64,000 bases of DNA. Source: Paenibacillus cellulosilyticus (GTDB lineage Bacteria > Bacillota > Bacilli > Paenibacillales > Paenibacillaceae). The number at the start of each line of letters is the position of its first letter. Position 1 is the stretch's first letter. Shown here in pieces: positions 8,731 through 19,291 of this stretch. The notes beneath the pieces were generated by a model, which saw only the letters and a program-made list of their open reading frames with translations, did no database searches and was not told the origin of the DNA. The stretch is from NCBI RefSeq assembly GCF_003182255.1, contig NZ_QGTQ01000012.1:62001-126000 (forward strand), written 5' to 3'. Position numbers and translations under genes: made by a program.

Positions 8731-9465
8731 TCATCGATCCAAAAAGTGAGCCAGCCCCGCCGGCAGATCCTTCTGCCAGAAGCCCCACGTATGTTTACCG
8801 TCACGCTCCAAGTACGACACCTTCGCACCACGCTCTTCAAGCAGCGCTCGCGCATCGCGATTCAGCTCGACGAAGTTGTGCACGCCGCGATCCATCGTCT
8901 CGTACGCATCCTCTTGCAAGCCAACCGTCATGTAGATGTCCAGCCACGACAAATCGGTTTCGAGCTCCATTAGATCAAGCGAGCAATCGAAGAAGGCACC
9001 TGACAGCGACAACACCTGTGTAAACATCTCACGATGATTCAATGCGATATGAAGGGAGGAAGTGCCGCCGAGTGAATCACCGGCCAGCAGACGCGAAGCC
9101 GCATCGCGACGAACCGGATATTTGCTTTCGATAAAAGGGATGAGCTCCTCGGCGAAAAATCGTACGTATTCAGCATGCCGCGATCCGTCAGGGGAATACT
9201 CCTCCGTGCGAACCTTCTTGTCTACTTCGACACCTACAACAATGAACGGTTCGATTCCTTCATCTAATATAAGCTGGTTGGAGATCGTTGCGACTCGTCC
9301 GAAATTGAAGAAGTCTTCGCCGTCTTGGCAGTATACAACCGGGTAGCTAAGCACTTCATTATAGCCAGGTGGCAGAAATACACGAAGCTTGCGTTCGCCT
9401 TCTGGCAAATAGCGACTCGCTATGACTTCTTTGTTTACTGTTCGTTTCAAATATTTGTCATCCAT
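8731..9465 (-). CDS. Alpha/beta-hydrolase esterase (PF00756, esterase D/enterochelin esterase type)
   Basis: This 244-residue cytoplasmic protein shows the nucleophile elbow GDSLGG with its Ser, an oxyanion region near VVYCQDGEDFF, a likely acid Asp in MTVGLQEDAYET and the catalytic His in RDGKHTWGFWQ, which matches putative esterases of the Fes/EstD family. No signal peptide is present. The ATG at 9465 is chosen because AAAGGAG lies 9 bases upstream; a longer frame from 9507 has no binding site. Substrates in the family range from siderophore esters to S-formylglutathione, and nothing nearby points to one. It is divergent from the pdh operon across a palindrome at 9561-9577. Confidence 0.85.
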   Translation of the reverse strand: MDDKYLKRTVNKEVIASRYLPEGERKLRVFLPPGYNEVLSYPVVYCQDGEDFFNFGRVATISNQLILDEGIEPFIVVGVEVDKKVRTEEYSPDGSRHAEYVRFFAEELIPFIESKYPVRRDAASRLLAGDSLGGTSSLHIALNHREMFTQVLSLSGAFFDCSLDLMELETDLSWLDIYMTVGLQEDAYETMDRGVHNFVELNRDARALLEERGAKVSYLERDGKHTWGFWQKDLPAGLAHFLDR

Positions 9466-9560
9466 GTTGACATGCTCCTTTCGCCCTGCATGAGATGCGC
9501 CTCTCATGGGTAAACAATAGATAGGAAGTCCGCGCTTTTCTAGGCTTCAACTGTGACATT

Positions 9561-9577
9561 GTATTACACTGTAATAC
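9561..9577. promoter_or_regulatory. Perfect palindrome between esterase and pdhA genes
   Basis: GTATTAC (9561-9567), three bases, then GTAATAC (9571-9577). The size and symmetry suit a dimeric repressor site. It is 96 bases before the esterase start and about 100 bases before the pdhA promoter -35. Confidence 0.45.
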
Positions 9578-9662
9578 TATTGAATTGTTGCTGTTACATA
9601 TACAATTTCGATGAAAAGTCGTCTAAAACTCTAAAAAACCGCGGGTATATCGTGTTTTTACT

Positions 9663-9692
9663 TTGACCATTTTCTCGAAACAGGTATATAAT
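9663..9692 (+). promoter_or_regulatory. SigA-type promoter of the pdh operon
   Basis: -35 TTGACC (9663-9668), an 18-base spacer and -10 TATAAT (9687-9692). The transcript would start near 9699, about 50 bases before the pdhA ATG. It is the best promoter match ahead of the four-gene operon. Confidence 0.75.
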
Positions 9693-9739
9693 TATTCTAT
9701 AACAGAGGTATGTGATATTCAAATTTTATTACGAGGTGA

Positions 9740-10831
<1,092 letters not shown>

Positions 10832-10868
10832 TAATCGACTAAATCGCTGAAGGAGGATTCCATCGATC

Positions 10869-11846
10869 ATGGCTCAAATGAATATGCTTGAAGCGCTGCG
10901 CGATGCAATGCGCGTGGAATTGAAACAGGATCCTAACGTTCTTATTTTCGGTGAGGACGTAGGTAAAGTCGGCGGCGTATTCCGTGTAACGGAAGGCCTG
11001 CAAGAGGAATTCGGCGAGGAGCGCGTATTCGATACGCCTCTCGCTGAGTCCGCAATCGCTGGTATGGCAGTCGGTATGGGTACGCAAGGCTTCCGTCCGA
11101 TCGCAGAAATCCAGTTCGTTGGCTTCATCTATGAAGCACTCGATCAAATGTTTGTACAAGCTGCTCGTATGCGTTACCGCTCCGGCGGCCGTTACAACTC
11201 GCCAATCGTATTCCGTACGCCATTCGGCGGCGGCGTTAAAGCGGCTGAGCTGCACACGGACTCGCTCGAAGGCTTGGCAATCCAAACACCAGGTATCAAG
11301 GTTATCGTACCTTCGAACCCTTACGATGCTAAAGGTCTCATGATCTCTGCAATCCGTGATAATGACCCTGTCTTCTTCATGGAGCACCTGAACTTGTACC
11401 GTGCATTCCGTGACGAAGTGCCAGAAGGTGAGTACACGATCGAGATCGGTAAAGCAAACGTTGTTCGTGAAGGTAAAGACGTGACGATCATCGCTTACGG
11501 CATGATGGTTCACACGGCGAAGAAAGCAGCTGAAGAGCTTGCTAAAGAAGGCATCGAGGCTGAAGTTATCGACCTTCGTACGCTGGTTCCGCTTGATATC
11601 GACACGATCGTTAAATCGCTGCAAAAAACGAACCGCGCAATCGTCGTTCAAGAAGCACAAAAAACATCCGGCGCTGCGGCTGAAGTTATTGCACAAATCA
11701 ATGAAAAAGCAATCCTGCACCTCGAAGCGCCAGTACTCCGCGTAGCGGGTCCTGACACGGTTTATCCGTTCGCGCAAATCGAAGATGCATGGCTGCCATC
11801 GCCAGAGCGCGTAGTGAAAGCAGCGAAGCAAGTACTGAACTTTTAA
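10869..11846 (+). CDS. pdhB: Pyruvate dehydrogenase E1 component, beta subunit
   Basis: This 325-residue protein pairs with PdhA to form the E1 heterotetramer. It has the conserved E1-beta segments [20 protein letters not shown], the central [14 protein letters not shown], and the C-terminal transketolase_C domain ([20 protein letters not shown]). It provides part of the TPP site and hands the acetyl group to the lipoyl domain of E2. AAGGAGG lies about 12 bases before the ATG, and the 37-base gap to pdhA has no terminator. Start and length match the family. Confidence 0.96.
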   Translation: MAQMNMLEALRDAMRVELKQDPNVLIFGEDVGKVGGVFRVTEGLQEEFGEERVFDTPLAESAIAGMAVGMGTQGFRPIAEIQFVGFIYEALDQMFVQAARMRYRSGGRYNSPIVFRTPFGGGVKAAELHTDSLEGLAIQTPGIKVIVPSNPYDAKGLMISAIRDNDPVFFMEHLNLYRAFRDEVPEGEYTIEIGKANVVREGKDVTIIAYGMMVHTAKKAAEELAKEGIEAEVIDLRTLVPLDIDTIVKSLQKTNRAIVVQEAQKTSGAAAEVIAQINEKAILHLEAPVLRVAGPDTVYPFAQIEDAWLPSPERVVKAAKQVLNF

Positions 11847-11916
11847 TTCATAATCGATCCTGCAGCGCTGTTAGGGCGAAGGTCGGTCACGTATACAGAA
11901 CGAGGGAGGCATTCGG

Positions 11917-13227
11917 ATGGCTAAATTCGAATATCGATTCCCGGAGCTGGGCGAAGGTCTGCATGAGGGCGAAATCGTCAAAATGCACATCAAGCCAGGC
12001 GACGCGGTTAATGATGAGAGCATCATTATGGAAGTTCAGAACGACAAGGCAATCGTAGAAGTACCTTGTCCAGTAGAAGGCAAAGTTGTTGAAGTGTTCG
12101 CGAAAGACGGCCAAGTTTGCCACGTTGGCGAAGTTGTAGCAGTCATCGACGTTGAAGGCGAACTGCCAGAAGGCGCAACAGTTGCAGCGGACAGCGCACC
12201 AGCGGCTGAAGCTCCTGCAGCAGCACCGGCGGCTCCAGCAGCACAAGCTGCAGCGCCTGCTCCACAAGCAAGCGGTGCACTTGTATTGGCTACGCCTAGC
12301 GTTCGTAAATATGCTCGTGAGAAGGGCATTGACATCACGACGGTAACGGGCTCCGGCAAGAACGGCAAAGTTACGCGTGAAGATATCGATGCATTCGTAT
12401 CCGGCGGCGCAGCACCTGCAGCAGCAGCAGCAGCTACAGAAGCGGCGGCGGCTCCAGCGGCAGCAGAAGCGCCTGCAGCAGCGGCATCTAAGCCAGCAGC
12501 GCCAGTTGCAGCAGGCGACGCTTATCGTCCAGAAGAGCGCGTACCATTCAAAGGTATCCGTAAAGTAATTGCGAATGCAATGGTCAAAACGGTACAAACG
12601 GCTCCACACGTTACGCTGATGGACGAAGTCGACGTAACAGAGCTTGTTGCACTGCGCGCGAAATATAAGCCTTACGCAGAGAAGAAAGGCGTTAAGCTGA
12701 CTTATCTGCCGTTCATCGTGAAGGCGCTCGTGGCTGCATGCCGCGAATTCCCAATCATGAACTCCACGCTGGACGAAGCAGCTCAAGAAATCGTTCTGCG
12801 CAAATACTACAATATCGGTATCGCTACGGATACGGAGAACGGCTTGATCGTTCCAGTTATCGAAGATGCAGACCGTAAAAATATCTACTCGGTTGCTAGC
12901 AAAATCAGCGATCTGGCTGTTCGCGGCCGCGAGGGCAAGCTTGCTGCTAACGAGCTGCGTGGCAGTACGATCACGATTACGAACATCGGTTCCGCAGGCG
13001 GCATGTTCTTCACGCCGATTCTCAACTTCCCAGAAGTTGCAATCCTCGGTACGGGTCGTATCTCGGAGAAAGCTGTTGTTAAGAACGGCGAGATCGTAGC
13101 AGCACCAGTAATGGCTCTGTCGCTCAGCTTCGACCACCGTCTGATTGACGGCGCAACGGCACAAAACTTCTTGAATTTCATCAAAAAACTGCTGGCTCAG
13201 CCAGAACTGTTCATCATGGAGGTGTAA
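11917..13227 (+). CDS. pdhC: Dihydrolipoamide acetyltransferase, E2 of pyruvate dehydrogenase
   Basis: The 436 residues hold one lipoyl domain (about 1-78) with lipoyl-lysine K44 in [10 protein letters not shown], an Ala/Pro-rich flexible linker, a peripheral subunit-binding domain (about 128-165, [15 protein letters not shown]), a second Ala-rich linker, and the catalytic acyltransferase domain with active-site His in [11 protein letters not shown]. One lipoyl domain is typical of Firmicutes. It forms the icosahedral core and moves the acetyl group to CoA. Low-complexity Ala/Pro linkers at residues 92-120 and 167-195 are expected. The stop is 6 bases before the next gene. Confidence 0.96.
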   Translation: MAKFEYRFPELGEGLHEGEIVKMHIKPGDAVNDESIIMEVQNDKAIVEVPCPVEGKVVEVFAKDGQVCHVGEVVAVIDVEGELPEGATVAADSAPAAEAPAAAPAAPAAQAAAPAPQASGALVLATPSVRKYAREKGIDITTVTGSGKNGKVTREDIDAFVSGGAAPAAAAAATEAAAAPAAAEAPAAAASKPAAPVAAGDAYRPEERVPFKGIRKVIANAMVKTVQTAPHVTLMDEVDVTELVALRAKYKPYAEKKGVKLTYLPFIVKALVAACREFPIMNSTLDEAAQEIVLRKYYNIGIATDTENGLIVPVIEDADRKNIYSVASKISDLAVRGREGKLAANELRGSTITITNIGSAGGMFFTPILNFPEVAILGTGRISEKAVVKNGEIVAAPVMALSLSFDHRLIDGATAQNFLNFIKKLLAQPELFIMEV

Positions 13228-13233
13228 CGAAAC

Positions 13234-14649
13234 ATGGTAGTAGGAGACGCTTCACTCGATATCGATACATTAGTCATTGGCGCAGGCCCTGGCGGTTACG
13301 TTGCAGCAATCCGTGCAGCACAACTCGGTCAATCCGTACTGTGCGTAGATAAAGCAACGGTAGGCGGCGTTTGCCTTAACGTTGGTTGTATCCCTTCCAA
13401 AGCACTTATCTCGGCAGCTCACCAATACGAAGCAGCTTCCCACGGCGAAGCATTCGGCATTACGGTTGGCGATGTGAAAGTGGACTGGAGCAAAGTACAA
13501 GAGTTCAAAAACGGCGTTACGAAAAAGCTGACGGGCGGCGTTGCATCGCTGCTCAAAGCGAACAAAGTTGAGTACTTCAACGGCGAAGTAATGTTCATCA
13601 ACCAGAACGAAGCTCGCGTATTCAACGATCAAGAAGCACCGCGTTACCGCTTCAAGAACTGCATCATCGCGACGGGCTCCCGTCCGATCGAGCTGAAAGC
13701 ATTCCCTTACGGCGGCCGGATCCTGTCCTCGACAGAAGCGCTGTCGCTGCCAGAAATTCCGAAGAGCCTCGTTGTAATCGGCGGCGGCTACATCGGTATC
13801 GAGCTTGGCCAAATGTACAGCAAATTCGGTACGAAAGTGACGATCGTTGAAGGCTCCGACGCAATCATGCCAGGCTTCGACAAAGATATGTCCAACCTCG
13901 TAGCGAAGAAGCTGAAAGCTAAAGACGTTACGATCGTAACGGGCGCTCAAGCGAAATCCGCTGCTCAAACAGCTGACAACGTAACGGTAACGTACGCTGT
14001 AGGCGACAAAGAAGAAACGGTTACGGCTGATTACCTGCTCGTAACGGTTGGCCGTCGTCCTAACACGGACGGCGAGCTGGGTCTTGACCTGATCAACGTC
14101 GAAATGACAGACCGCGGTCTGATCAAAGTCGACCACCAAGGCCGTACGAATATCCCGCACATCTTCGCAATCGGCGATATCGTACCAGGCGCAGCACTCG
14201 CTCATAAAGCAATGTACGAAGGCCGCGTAGCAGCAGAAGCAATCTCGGGTCTGCCAAGCGTAGTCGACTACAAATGCATTCCAGCTGTTGCTTTCTCCGA
14301 TCCAGAATGCGCAAGCGTTGGCTACTCGGAGAAAGAAGCGAAAGAGAAAGGCCACAACGTCAAAGCAGGCAAGTTCCCGTTCGCAGCGAACGGCCGTGCA
14401 CTGTCGCTTAACGGCGCTGAAGGCTTCGTGAAAATCGTTTCCGACGCTGACAACGGCCTCGTACTCGGCGCGCAAATCGTCGGTATCGAAGCTTCCAACA
14501 TGATCGCTGAGATTGGTCTGGCTATCGAGATGGGCGCTACGCTCGAAGATATCGCTCTGACAATCCATGCGCACCCAACGCTTGGTGAAATCGTGCTCGA
14601 CGCTGCAGAAGTAGCGCTCGGACATCCGATCCACACGTTTGTAAAATAA
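13234..14649 (+). CDS. pdhD: Dihydrolipoyl dehydrogenase, E3
   Basis: This 471-residue flavoprotein reoxidises the dihydrolipoyl arm of E2 with NAD+. It has the FAD motif VIGAGPGGYVAAIRAAQLG, the redox disulfide CLNVGCIPSK, the NAD motif VVIGGGYIGIELG, the second FAD segment IFAIGDIV and the C-terminal HAHPTLGE with the catalytic His-Glu pair. GGAGGTG at the end of pdhC serves as its ribosome site, so the genes are tightly coupled. It is the last gene of the operon and is followed by a hairpin and a strong terminator. Confidence 0.96.
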   Translation: MVVGDASLDIDTLVIGAGPGGYVAAIRAAQLGQSVLCVDKATVGGVCLNVGCIPSKALISAAHQYEAASHGEAFGITVGDVKVDWSKVQEFKNGVTKKLTGGVASLLKANKVEYFNGEVMFINQNEARVFNDQEAPRYRFKNCIIATGSRPIELKAFPYGGRILSSTEALSLPEIPKSLVVIGGGYIGIELGQMYSKFGTKVTIVEGSDAIMPGFDKDMSNLVAKKLKAKDVTIVTGAQAKSAAQTADNVTVTYAVGDKEETVTADYLLVTVGRRPNTDGELGLDLINVEMTDRGLIKVDHQGRTNIPHIFAIGDIVPGAALAHKAMYEGRVAAEAISGLPSVVDYKCIPAVAFSDPECASVGYSEKEAKEKGHNVKAGKFPFAANGRALSLNGAEGFVKIVSDADNGLVLGAQIVGIEASNMIAEIGLAIEMGATLEDIALTIHAHPTLGEIVLDAAEVALGHPIHTFVK

Positions 14650-14657
14650 TAAAAAGT

Positions 14658-14732
14658 TGCAGACCCTATCCTTTAGAGGTTCGGTCTGCAGTTCTAGAGG
14701 TCAGCGACTGCGAATGTCGCTGGCCTCTTTTT
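14658..14732 (+). terminator. Tandem hairpins ending the pdh operon
   Basis: First hairpin: TGCAGACC (14658-14665) with GGTCTGCA (14683-14690). Second: GAGGTCAGCGAC (from 14697) with GTCGCTGGCCTC and then TTTTT to 14732, a canonical intrinsic terminator. The first stem may add RNA stability or be a failsafe. Confidence 0.88.
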
Positions 14733-14804
14733 GCTGGGCGAATGCATACACTACTGTAGGATTCGGACGGTAGGATTCGTAGTTCATTGAAGGGGGAATA
14801 CGGA

Positions 14805-15314
14805 ATGACAGAACAAGCTGCGCAATCATTGACTCCTAAGCGAGCGTCGGATTCACGAACGGTACTGACCGACATTGTGTTTCCTTCGGATACGAACCAT
14901 CTTCAGACGCTGTTTGGCGGCGTCGTGATGGAGTACATGGATAAAGTGGCTGCAATCTCGGCAATGCGTCATTCACGGACGTCTGTCGTCACGGTGTCTA
15001 CAGACAGCATCGACTTTGTCGCGCCTATCCGCGTTGGCGAAGTCATCATTGTCGAATCATTCGTATCGTGGACGCATCGAACGTCGATTGAAGTCTATGT
15101 GAAAGCCGATACAGAAAACCTTAAAACAGGCGAACGGGAGACGGCCGTAACGGCATTTTTCGTATTCGTATCACTTGGTGAAGATGGCAAGCCAGCGGCA
15201 GTCCCTGGCGTCATTCCTGAGACGGATGAGGAAGTAACCTTGTATGAAACGGGCGAAGAACGTTATTTGCAGCGTCGCAAGCGGATGGATGACCGCAAGA
15301 ATAAAGGACATTAA
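14805..15314 (+). CDS. Hotdog-fold acyl-CoA thioesterase
   Basis: This 169-residue protein has a single 4HBT-type hotdog domain. The conserved segment FPSDTNHLQTLFGGVVMEYMDKVAAISA carries the catalytic Asn/His-containing loop and the long helix of the YkhA/YciA group, and VVTVSTDSIDFVAPIRVGEVIIVESFV follows. Members hydrolyse medium- and long-chain acyl-CoA. The acidic/basic tail after residue 150 is not conserved. The ATG at 14805 follows AAGGGGGAA; an upstream TTG at 14787 would put the binding site inside the gene. It has no obvious operon partner, lying between the pdh terminator and thyA. Confidence 0.88.
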   Translation: MTEQAAQSLTPKRASDSRTVLTDIVFPSDTNHLQTLFGGVVMEYMDKVAAISAMRHSRTSVVTVSTDSIDFVAPIRVGEVIIVESFVSWTHRTSIEVYVKADTENLKTGERETAVTAFFVFVSLGEDGKPAAVPGVIPETDEEVTLYETGEERYLQRRKRMDDRKNKGH

Positions 15315-15457
15315 CAATCGCATTGAGGCATACGGAAAAGCGGCTATTTAACTGTGAAGATCCGAGTTGGTGAATTTCTCAATCTGTCGGCGCTGTCGCT
15401 TTTTATGATACAATACAGCTAATAAGATGACAGGCAGATCGATGGGAGATTGATGAG

Positions 15458-16417
15458 ATGAGTCGCAACGAAGATCAATATTTGCAGCTATTGAAGCATG
15501 TGCTGGAGCATGGTACACGCAAGGATGACCGTACGGGAACGGGGACGATTTCGACCTTTGGTTACCAGATGCGATTCGATTTGCAGGAAGGCTTCCCGCT
15601 GCTGACAACAAAACGTATCGCGTTCAAAACGAATATTGTGAGCGAACTATTGTGGTTCATGAAAGGCGACACGAATATTCGCTATTTGCTGCAGCATAAC
15701 AATAATATTTGGAATGAATGGGCGTTCAAGCGTTGGGTTGAGAGCGAAGCGTATGACGGCCCTGACATGACGAATTTCGGGCTTCGATCGCAGACAGACG
15801 AGTCGTTTGCCCTTCAATATAATGAGCAGATGGAACGCTTCAAGCAGCTTGTGCTCACCGATGATGCGTTTGCAGCCCAGTATGGCGAGCTAGGCGACGT
15901 CTACGGCAAGCAATGGCGTGCCTGGCGCACGACGCAAGGCACGACGATTGATCAGCTTCAGGATGTCATTGAGACGATTAAACGCAATCCTGATTCGCGT
16001 CGATTGATTGTGTCGGCATGGAATCCGGAAGACGTGCCGACGATGGCGCTGCCTCCATGCCATACGCTGTTCCAGTTCTATGTGGCTGACGGGAAACTGA
16101 GCTGCCAGCTCTACCAGCGCAGCGCCGATATTTTCCTTGGTATTCCGTTTAATATTGCAAGCTATGCGCTGCTTACTCATCTTATCGCACACGAATGCGG
16201 ACTTGAGGCAGGCGAATTCGTTCATACGCTAGGGGACGCACACATCTACGTTAACCATATGGAGCAAATTCAAGAACAGTTGAGCCGTGAGCCAAGAGAG
16301 CTGCCGAGGTTGAAGTTGTCGGGTGATTGGACATCTGTGTTCGATGCCGATGTAGCGAATATTTCGCTTGAGGGCTATGATCCGCATCCAACGATCAAAG
16401 CACCGGTAGCGGTGTAA
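15458..16417 (+). CDS. thyA: Thymidylate synthase
   Basis: This 319-residue enzyme makes dTMP from dUMP with methylene-tetrahydrofolate. The catalytic Cys is in [12 protein letters not shown], the folate/dUMP residues [10 protein letters not shown] and [11 protein letters not shown] are present, and the C-terminus ends APVAV as usual for ThyA. It carries the insert of about 50 residues ([20 protein letters not shown] region, near 108-150) found in Lactobacillus casei-type synthases rather than the 264-residue E. coli type. It sits 32 bases upstream of dihydrofolate reductase, forming the usual thyA-dfrA pair. The ATG has GGGAG 9 bases upstream. Confidence 0.96.
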   Translation: MSRNEDQYLQLLKHVLEHGTRKDDRTGTGTISTFGYQMRFDLQEGFPLLTTKRIAFKTNIVSELLWFMKGDTNIRYLLQHNNNIWNEWAFKRWVESEAYDGPDMTNFGLRSQTDESFALQYNEQMERFKQLVLTDDAFAAQYGELGDVYGKQWRAWRTTQGTTIDQLQDVIETIKRNPDSRRLIVSAWNPEDVPTMALPPCHTLFQFYVADGKLSCQLYQRSADIFLGIPFNIASYALLTHLIAHECGLEAGEFVHTLGDAHIYVNHMEQIQEQLSREPRELPRLKLSGDWTSVFDADVANISLEGYDPHPTIKAPVAV

Positions 16418-16449
16418 TTCGACGCGCAGCGGACAGGAGAGTGGGTACA

Positions 16450-16941
16450 ATGAGTCAAATCACGATGATCTGGGCGATGGACCAGAATCGCGGTATCGGC
16501 ATTGAGAACCGAATTCCGTGGCGCTTGCCAGCGGACATGGCATTTTTCAAATCTTATACAACTGGAAAGACTGTAGTAATGGGACGCAAAACATTCGAGT
16601 CATTCCCGAAAGCACTGCCGAATCGTCGCAATGTCGTGCTTTCGCGTAATAGCGATCTAGTACTGGAAGGTGCAGAGGTCGTCACTTCTGTCGAAGAGGT
16701 ATTGCAGCGCTATGGCAGCGAGGAAGAGCTTGTTGTCATCGGCGGTGCCGAAATTTATCAATTGTTCTTGCCTTATGCCAATAAATTGCTAGTCACTGAA
16801 ATTGACGAAACGTTCGCAGGTACAGATGCCTTCTTCCCTGCGTATGATGAAAGTCAGTGGGTGCTTACGGATCGGAGAAATGGCGAACAAAATGAGAAAA
16901 ACCCGTACATTTACCGCTTCTTGACGCTTGAACGGTCGTGA
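16450..16941 (+). CDS. dfrA: Dihydrofolate reductase
   Basis: The 163-residue protein reduces dihydrofolate with NADPH, recycling the folate oxidised by the thymidylate synthase encoded just upstream. Diagnostic segments are IWAMDQNRGIGIENRIPWRLPADMAFF (substrate site, with the Asp replaced in the usual place by the PADM acid), VVMGRKTFESF (NADPH) and LVVIGGAEIYQLFLPYA. The ATG at 16450 is 8 bases after AGGAGAG; an upstream GTG at 16441 would overlap that site. Length is typical for chromosomal DHFR. Confidence 0.95.
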   Translation: MSQITMIWAMDQNRGIGIENRIPWRLPADMAFFKSYTTGKTVVMGRKTFESFPKALPNRRNVVLSRNSDLVLEGAEVVTSVEEVLQRYGSEEELVVIGGAEIYQLFLPYANKLLVTEIDETFAGTDAFFPAYDESQWVLTDRRNGEQNEKNPYIYRFLTLERS

Positions 16942-17107
16942 TTACGGTTTGTTCCAGTGAGTGGTAATTGGCTCCCAAATGTATAACGGTGCAAATGATT
17001 GTACGGATAATCCATTTATCTAGTGCGCGATATGATGCTAATATGAACCCAATTCAACTATTAAACTAGCGTTATCATGCAAAGGCTATGATTCAAGTTG
17101 CTGATCA

Positions 17108-17131
17108 ATTCCCGAAGTATTCTTCGGGAAT
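17108..17131 (+). promoter_or_regulatory. Perfect 10-bp hairpin upstream of gltD
   Basis: ATTCCCGAAG (17108-17117), loop TATT, then CTTCGGGAAT (17122-17131). It is not followed by a T-tract and ends about 16 bases before the GGGGGAG ribosome site. It could be a DNA operator or an RNA stem in the leader. Confidence 0.55.
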
Positions 17132-17161
17132 CGAGAATATATTGATGGGGGAGTTGCGATC

Positions 17162-18649
17162 ATGTCTACACCAACGGGATTTATGGAGTTTAAGCGCGAA
17201 CTGCCGGCAGATCGCGATCCGGTAGAGCGGATTAAAGATTGGGAAGAGTTCCATCTCCACATGGACGAAGAACATCTGCGCACACAAGGCGCACGCTGCA
17301 TGGATTGCGGAACGCCTTACTGTCACACAGGCATGGAACTGGCTGGCAACGCTTCTGGCTGCCCAGTCAATAACCTTATACCAGAGTGGAACAATCTGAT
17401 CTACCGTGGACTGTGGCGCGAAGCGCTGGATCGTCTGCACAAAACGAACAATTTCCCTGAGTTTACTGGCCGTGTGTGCCCTGCACCTTGCGAAGGCTCC
17501 TGCACGGTTGGCCTTATCGGACAGCCTGTTACGATCAAGACCATCGAGCAGTCGATCATCGACCGCGGCTTCGAGGAAGGCTGGGTCGTACCACAGCCAC
17601 CGAAGGAACGGACAGGCAAGCGTGTTGCGGTCGTTGGCTCGGGTCCAGCTGGTCTCGCAGCAGCAGCTCAACTGAACAAAGCGGGTCACCTCGTTACGGT
17701 GTACGAGCGTGCAGACCGCATCGGCGGACTTCTCACGTACGGTATTCCAACGATGAAGCTGGATAAAGGCGTTGTACAACGCCGCGTCGATCTGCTGGAA
17801 GCAGAAGGCGTGACGTTCATTACGAACACGGAAATCGGCAAAGACATTGCAGCACAAAAGCTCGTTGACGACTTCGACGCTGTCGTATTGTGCGGCGGTG
17901 CGACGAAATCTCGCGACGTATCGATGGAAGGCCGTGAACTGAAAGGCATCTATCAAGCGATGGATTACCTGAACGGTACGATCAAGAGCTACCTGGATTC
18001 GAACCTGGAAGACGGCAACTACATCTCGGCAAAAGACAAGGACGTTATCGTTATCGGCGGCGGCGACACGGGTACGGACTGCGTAGCAACTGCACTTCGT
18101 CATGGCTGCCGTTCGGTTACGCAATTCGGTACGCATGCGAAAGCACCGCTCGAGCGTGACATTGTAAACAATCCTTGGCCGCAATTCCCGAACGTTTATA
18201 CGCTGGATTACGCTCACGAAGAAGCGAAAGCTCTGTACGGTGAAGATCCGCGTGCGTTCTCGGTCCTGACGAAGAAATTCGTAGGCGATGAGAACGGCAA
18301 CCTGAAGGAGCTGCACACGGTTCAAATCGAGCGTACGGTTGATGAAACAGGCCGCAAAGTGTATACGGAAATCCCGGGCACGGAGAAGGTTTGGAAAGCA
18401 GACATCGTCCTCATCGCAGTCGGCTTCGAAGGTCCTGAGAGCACGGTTATCAACGAGCTCGGCCTCGAGCAAGACCGTCGTTCGAACGTAAAAGCGAAAT
18501 ACGGCCAATACGTAACGAACGTTGACAAAGTGTTCGCAGCAGGCGACATGCGTCGCGGTCAAAGCTTGGTTGTATGGGCAATCAACGAAGGCCGTGAAGC
18601 GGCTCGCGAAGTTGATAAATTCCTGATGGGATCGTCGATGCTTCCATAA
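17162..18649 (+). CDS. gltD: Glutamate synthase small subunit (NADPH-type)
   Basis: The 495-residue protein has the N-terminal Fe-S domain ([31 protein letters not shown]), then an FAD-binding Rossmann fold ([17 protein letters not shown]) and an NADPH fold ([19 protein letters not shown]). It passes electrons from NADPH to the large subunit that makes glutamate from glutamine and 2-oxoglutarate; in Bacillus this subunit is named GltB. The large-subunit gene is not in the window, so it either lies elsewhere or this is an orphan GltD-like oxidoreductase. Codon use is highly biased like the pdh genes, suggesting high expression. The ATG follows GGGGGAG. Confidence 0.93.
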   Translation: MSTPTGFMEFKRELPADRDPVERIKDWEEFHLHMDEEHLRTQGARCMDCGTPYCHTGMELAGNASGCPVNNLIPEWNNLIYRGLWREALDRLHKTNNFPEFTGRVCPAPCEGSCTVGLIGQPVTIKTIEQSIIDRGFEEGWVVPQPPKERTGKRVAVVGSGPAGLAAAAQLNKAGHLVTVYERADRIGGLLTYGIPTMKLDKGVVQRRVDLLEAEGVTFITNTEIGKDIAAQKLVDDFDAVVLCGGATKSRDVSMEGRELKGIYQAMDYLNGTIKSYLDSNLEDGNYISAKDKDVIVIGGGDTGTDCVATALRHGCRSVTQFGTHAKAPLERDIVNNPWPQFPNVYTLDYAHEEAKALYGEDPRAFSVLTKKFVGDENGNLKELHTVQIERTVDETGRKVYTEIPGTEKVWKADIVLIAVGFEGPESTVINELGLEQDRRSNVKAKYGQYVTNVDKVFAAGDMRRGQSLVVWAINEGREAAREVDKFLMGSSMLP

Positions 18650-18683
18650 GAAGCAAGACGTTCATCACGATGAATGAAATAAG

Positions 18684-18724
18684 AAGCACGATCGCGCTAT
18701 AATGCGGATCGTGCTTTTTCTTTT
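18684..18724 (+). terminator. Intrinsic terminator of gltD
   Basis: AAGCACGATC (18684-18693) pairs with GATCGTGCTT (18707-18716) and is followed by TTTCTTTT. It is a strong, canonical structure. Confidence 0.88.
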
Positions 18725-18890
18725 GGATTACATAAGAAAGATTATGTTTACTAACGATCTCGAAAGTTGGTTTTCATTTTCGACAGCGTCGTCAATATGA
18801 TAAGCTGTTATTATGATGGGCAGCGATTAATGCTGTCTCCAAGTGTTGGGTCTCATAACGTATAGCAGGAAAGTGGAGGTTGCATCGTAC

Positions 18891-19211
18891 ATGATTCAAT
18901 ATGGTTCGGACGTTATTACAGAGCTGAAATTCGTATCATTCCAACCGACGATCGAGCGTCGTAACAATCAGTTGGTGGACATTGAGCTTATACCAGAGCT
19001 ATGGAAGGGGACGCCAGTTCCGGACGGAATTACTGAATTGACGGTCTATGTGGTTTGTACCGTTGGTGGACAAATTGCGCAAATCGTGCCGTATGATGAG
19101 GGCATAGATTGCGAATTTCAGTTTACGGTGTCGGAGAAGGAGCAAATTTCGGCGTACATTTTGTCGGAAGATATTCAGGGGCGCATTCGCAATCTAACCT
19201 CCCCAATCTGA
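18891..19211 (+). CDS. Conserved hypothetical protein, 106 residues
   Basis: The product has no signal peptide or membrane segment. It starts MIQYGSDVITELKF and is rich in beta-type alternation (LTVYVVCTVGGQIAQIVPYDEG, then EFQFTVSEKEQISAYIL), so a small beta-sandwich or sheet protein is plausible. I do not recognise a family. The ATG at 18891 is about 11 bases after GTGGAGG; a TTG at 18843 would lengthen it by 16 residues without a ribosome site. It precedes the membrane-anchored gene at 19292 by 80 bases on the same strand, so co-transcription is possible. Confidence 0.7.
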   Translation: MIQYGSDVITELKFVSFQPTIERRNNQLVDIELIPELWKGTPVPDGITELTVYVVCTVGGQIAQIVPYDEGIDCEFQFTVSEKEQISAYILSEDIQGRIRNLTSPI

Positions 19212-19291
19212 GGAAAGATATGCTAAAATCGGGGTATACGATCGCTAGATTAATAGCTTCCTAGCATCCGATTGATGCGGAGGTAGGTCCT

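Noticed and set aside
14650-14735. Two hairpins after pdhD considered as a T-box or antitermination element for the thioesterase gene.
   Set aside because: They follow the pdhD stop directly, no T-box or specifier features are seen, and the second hairpin is a plain terminator.
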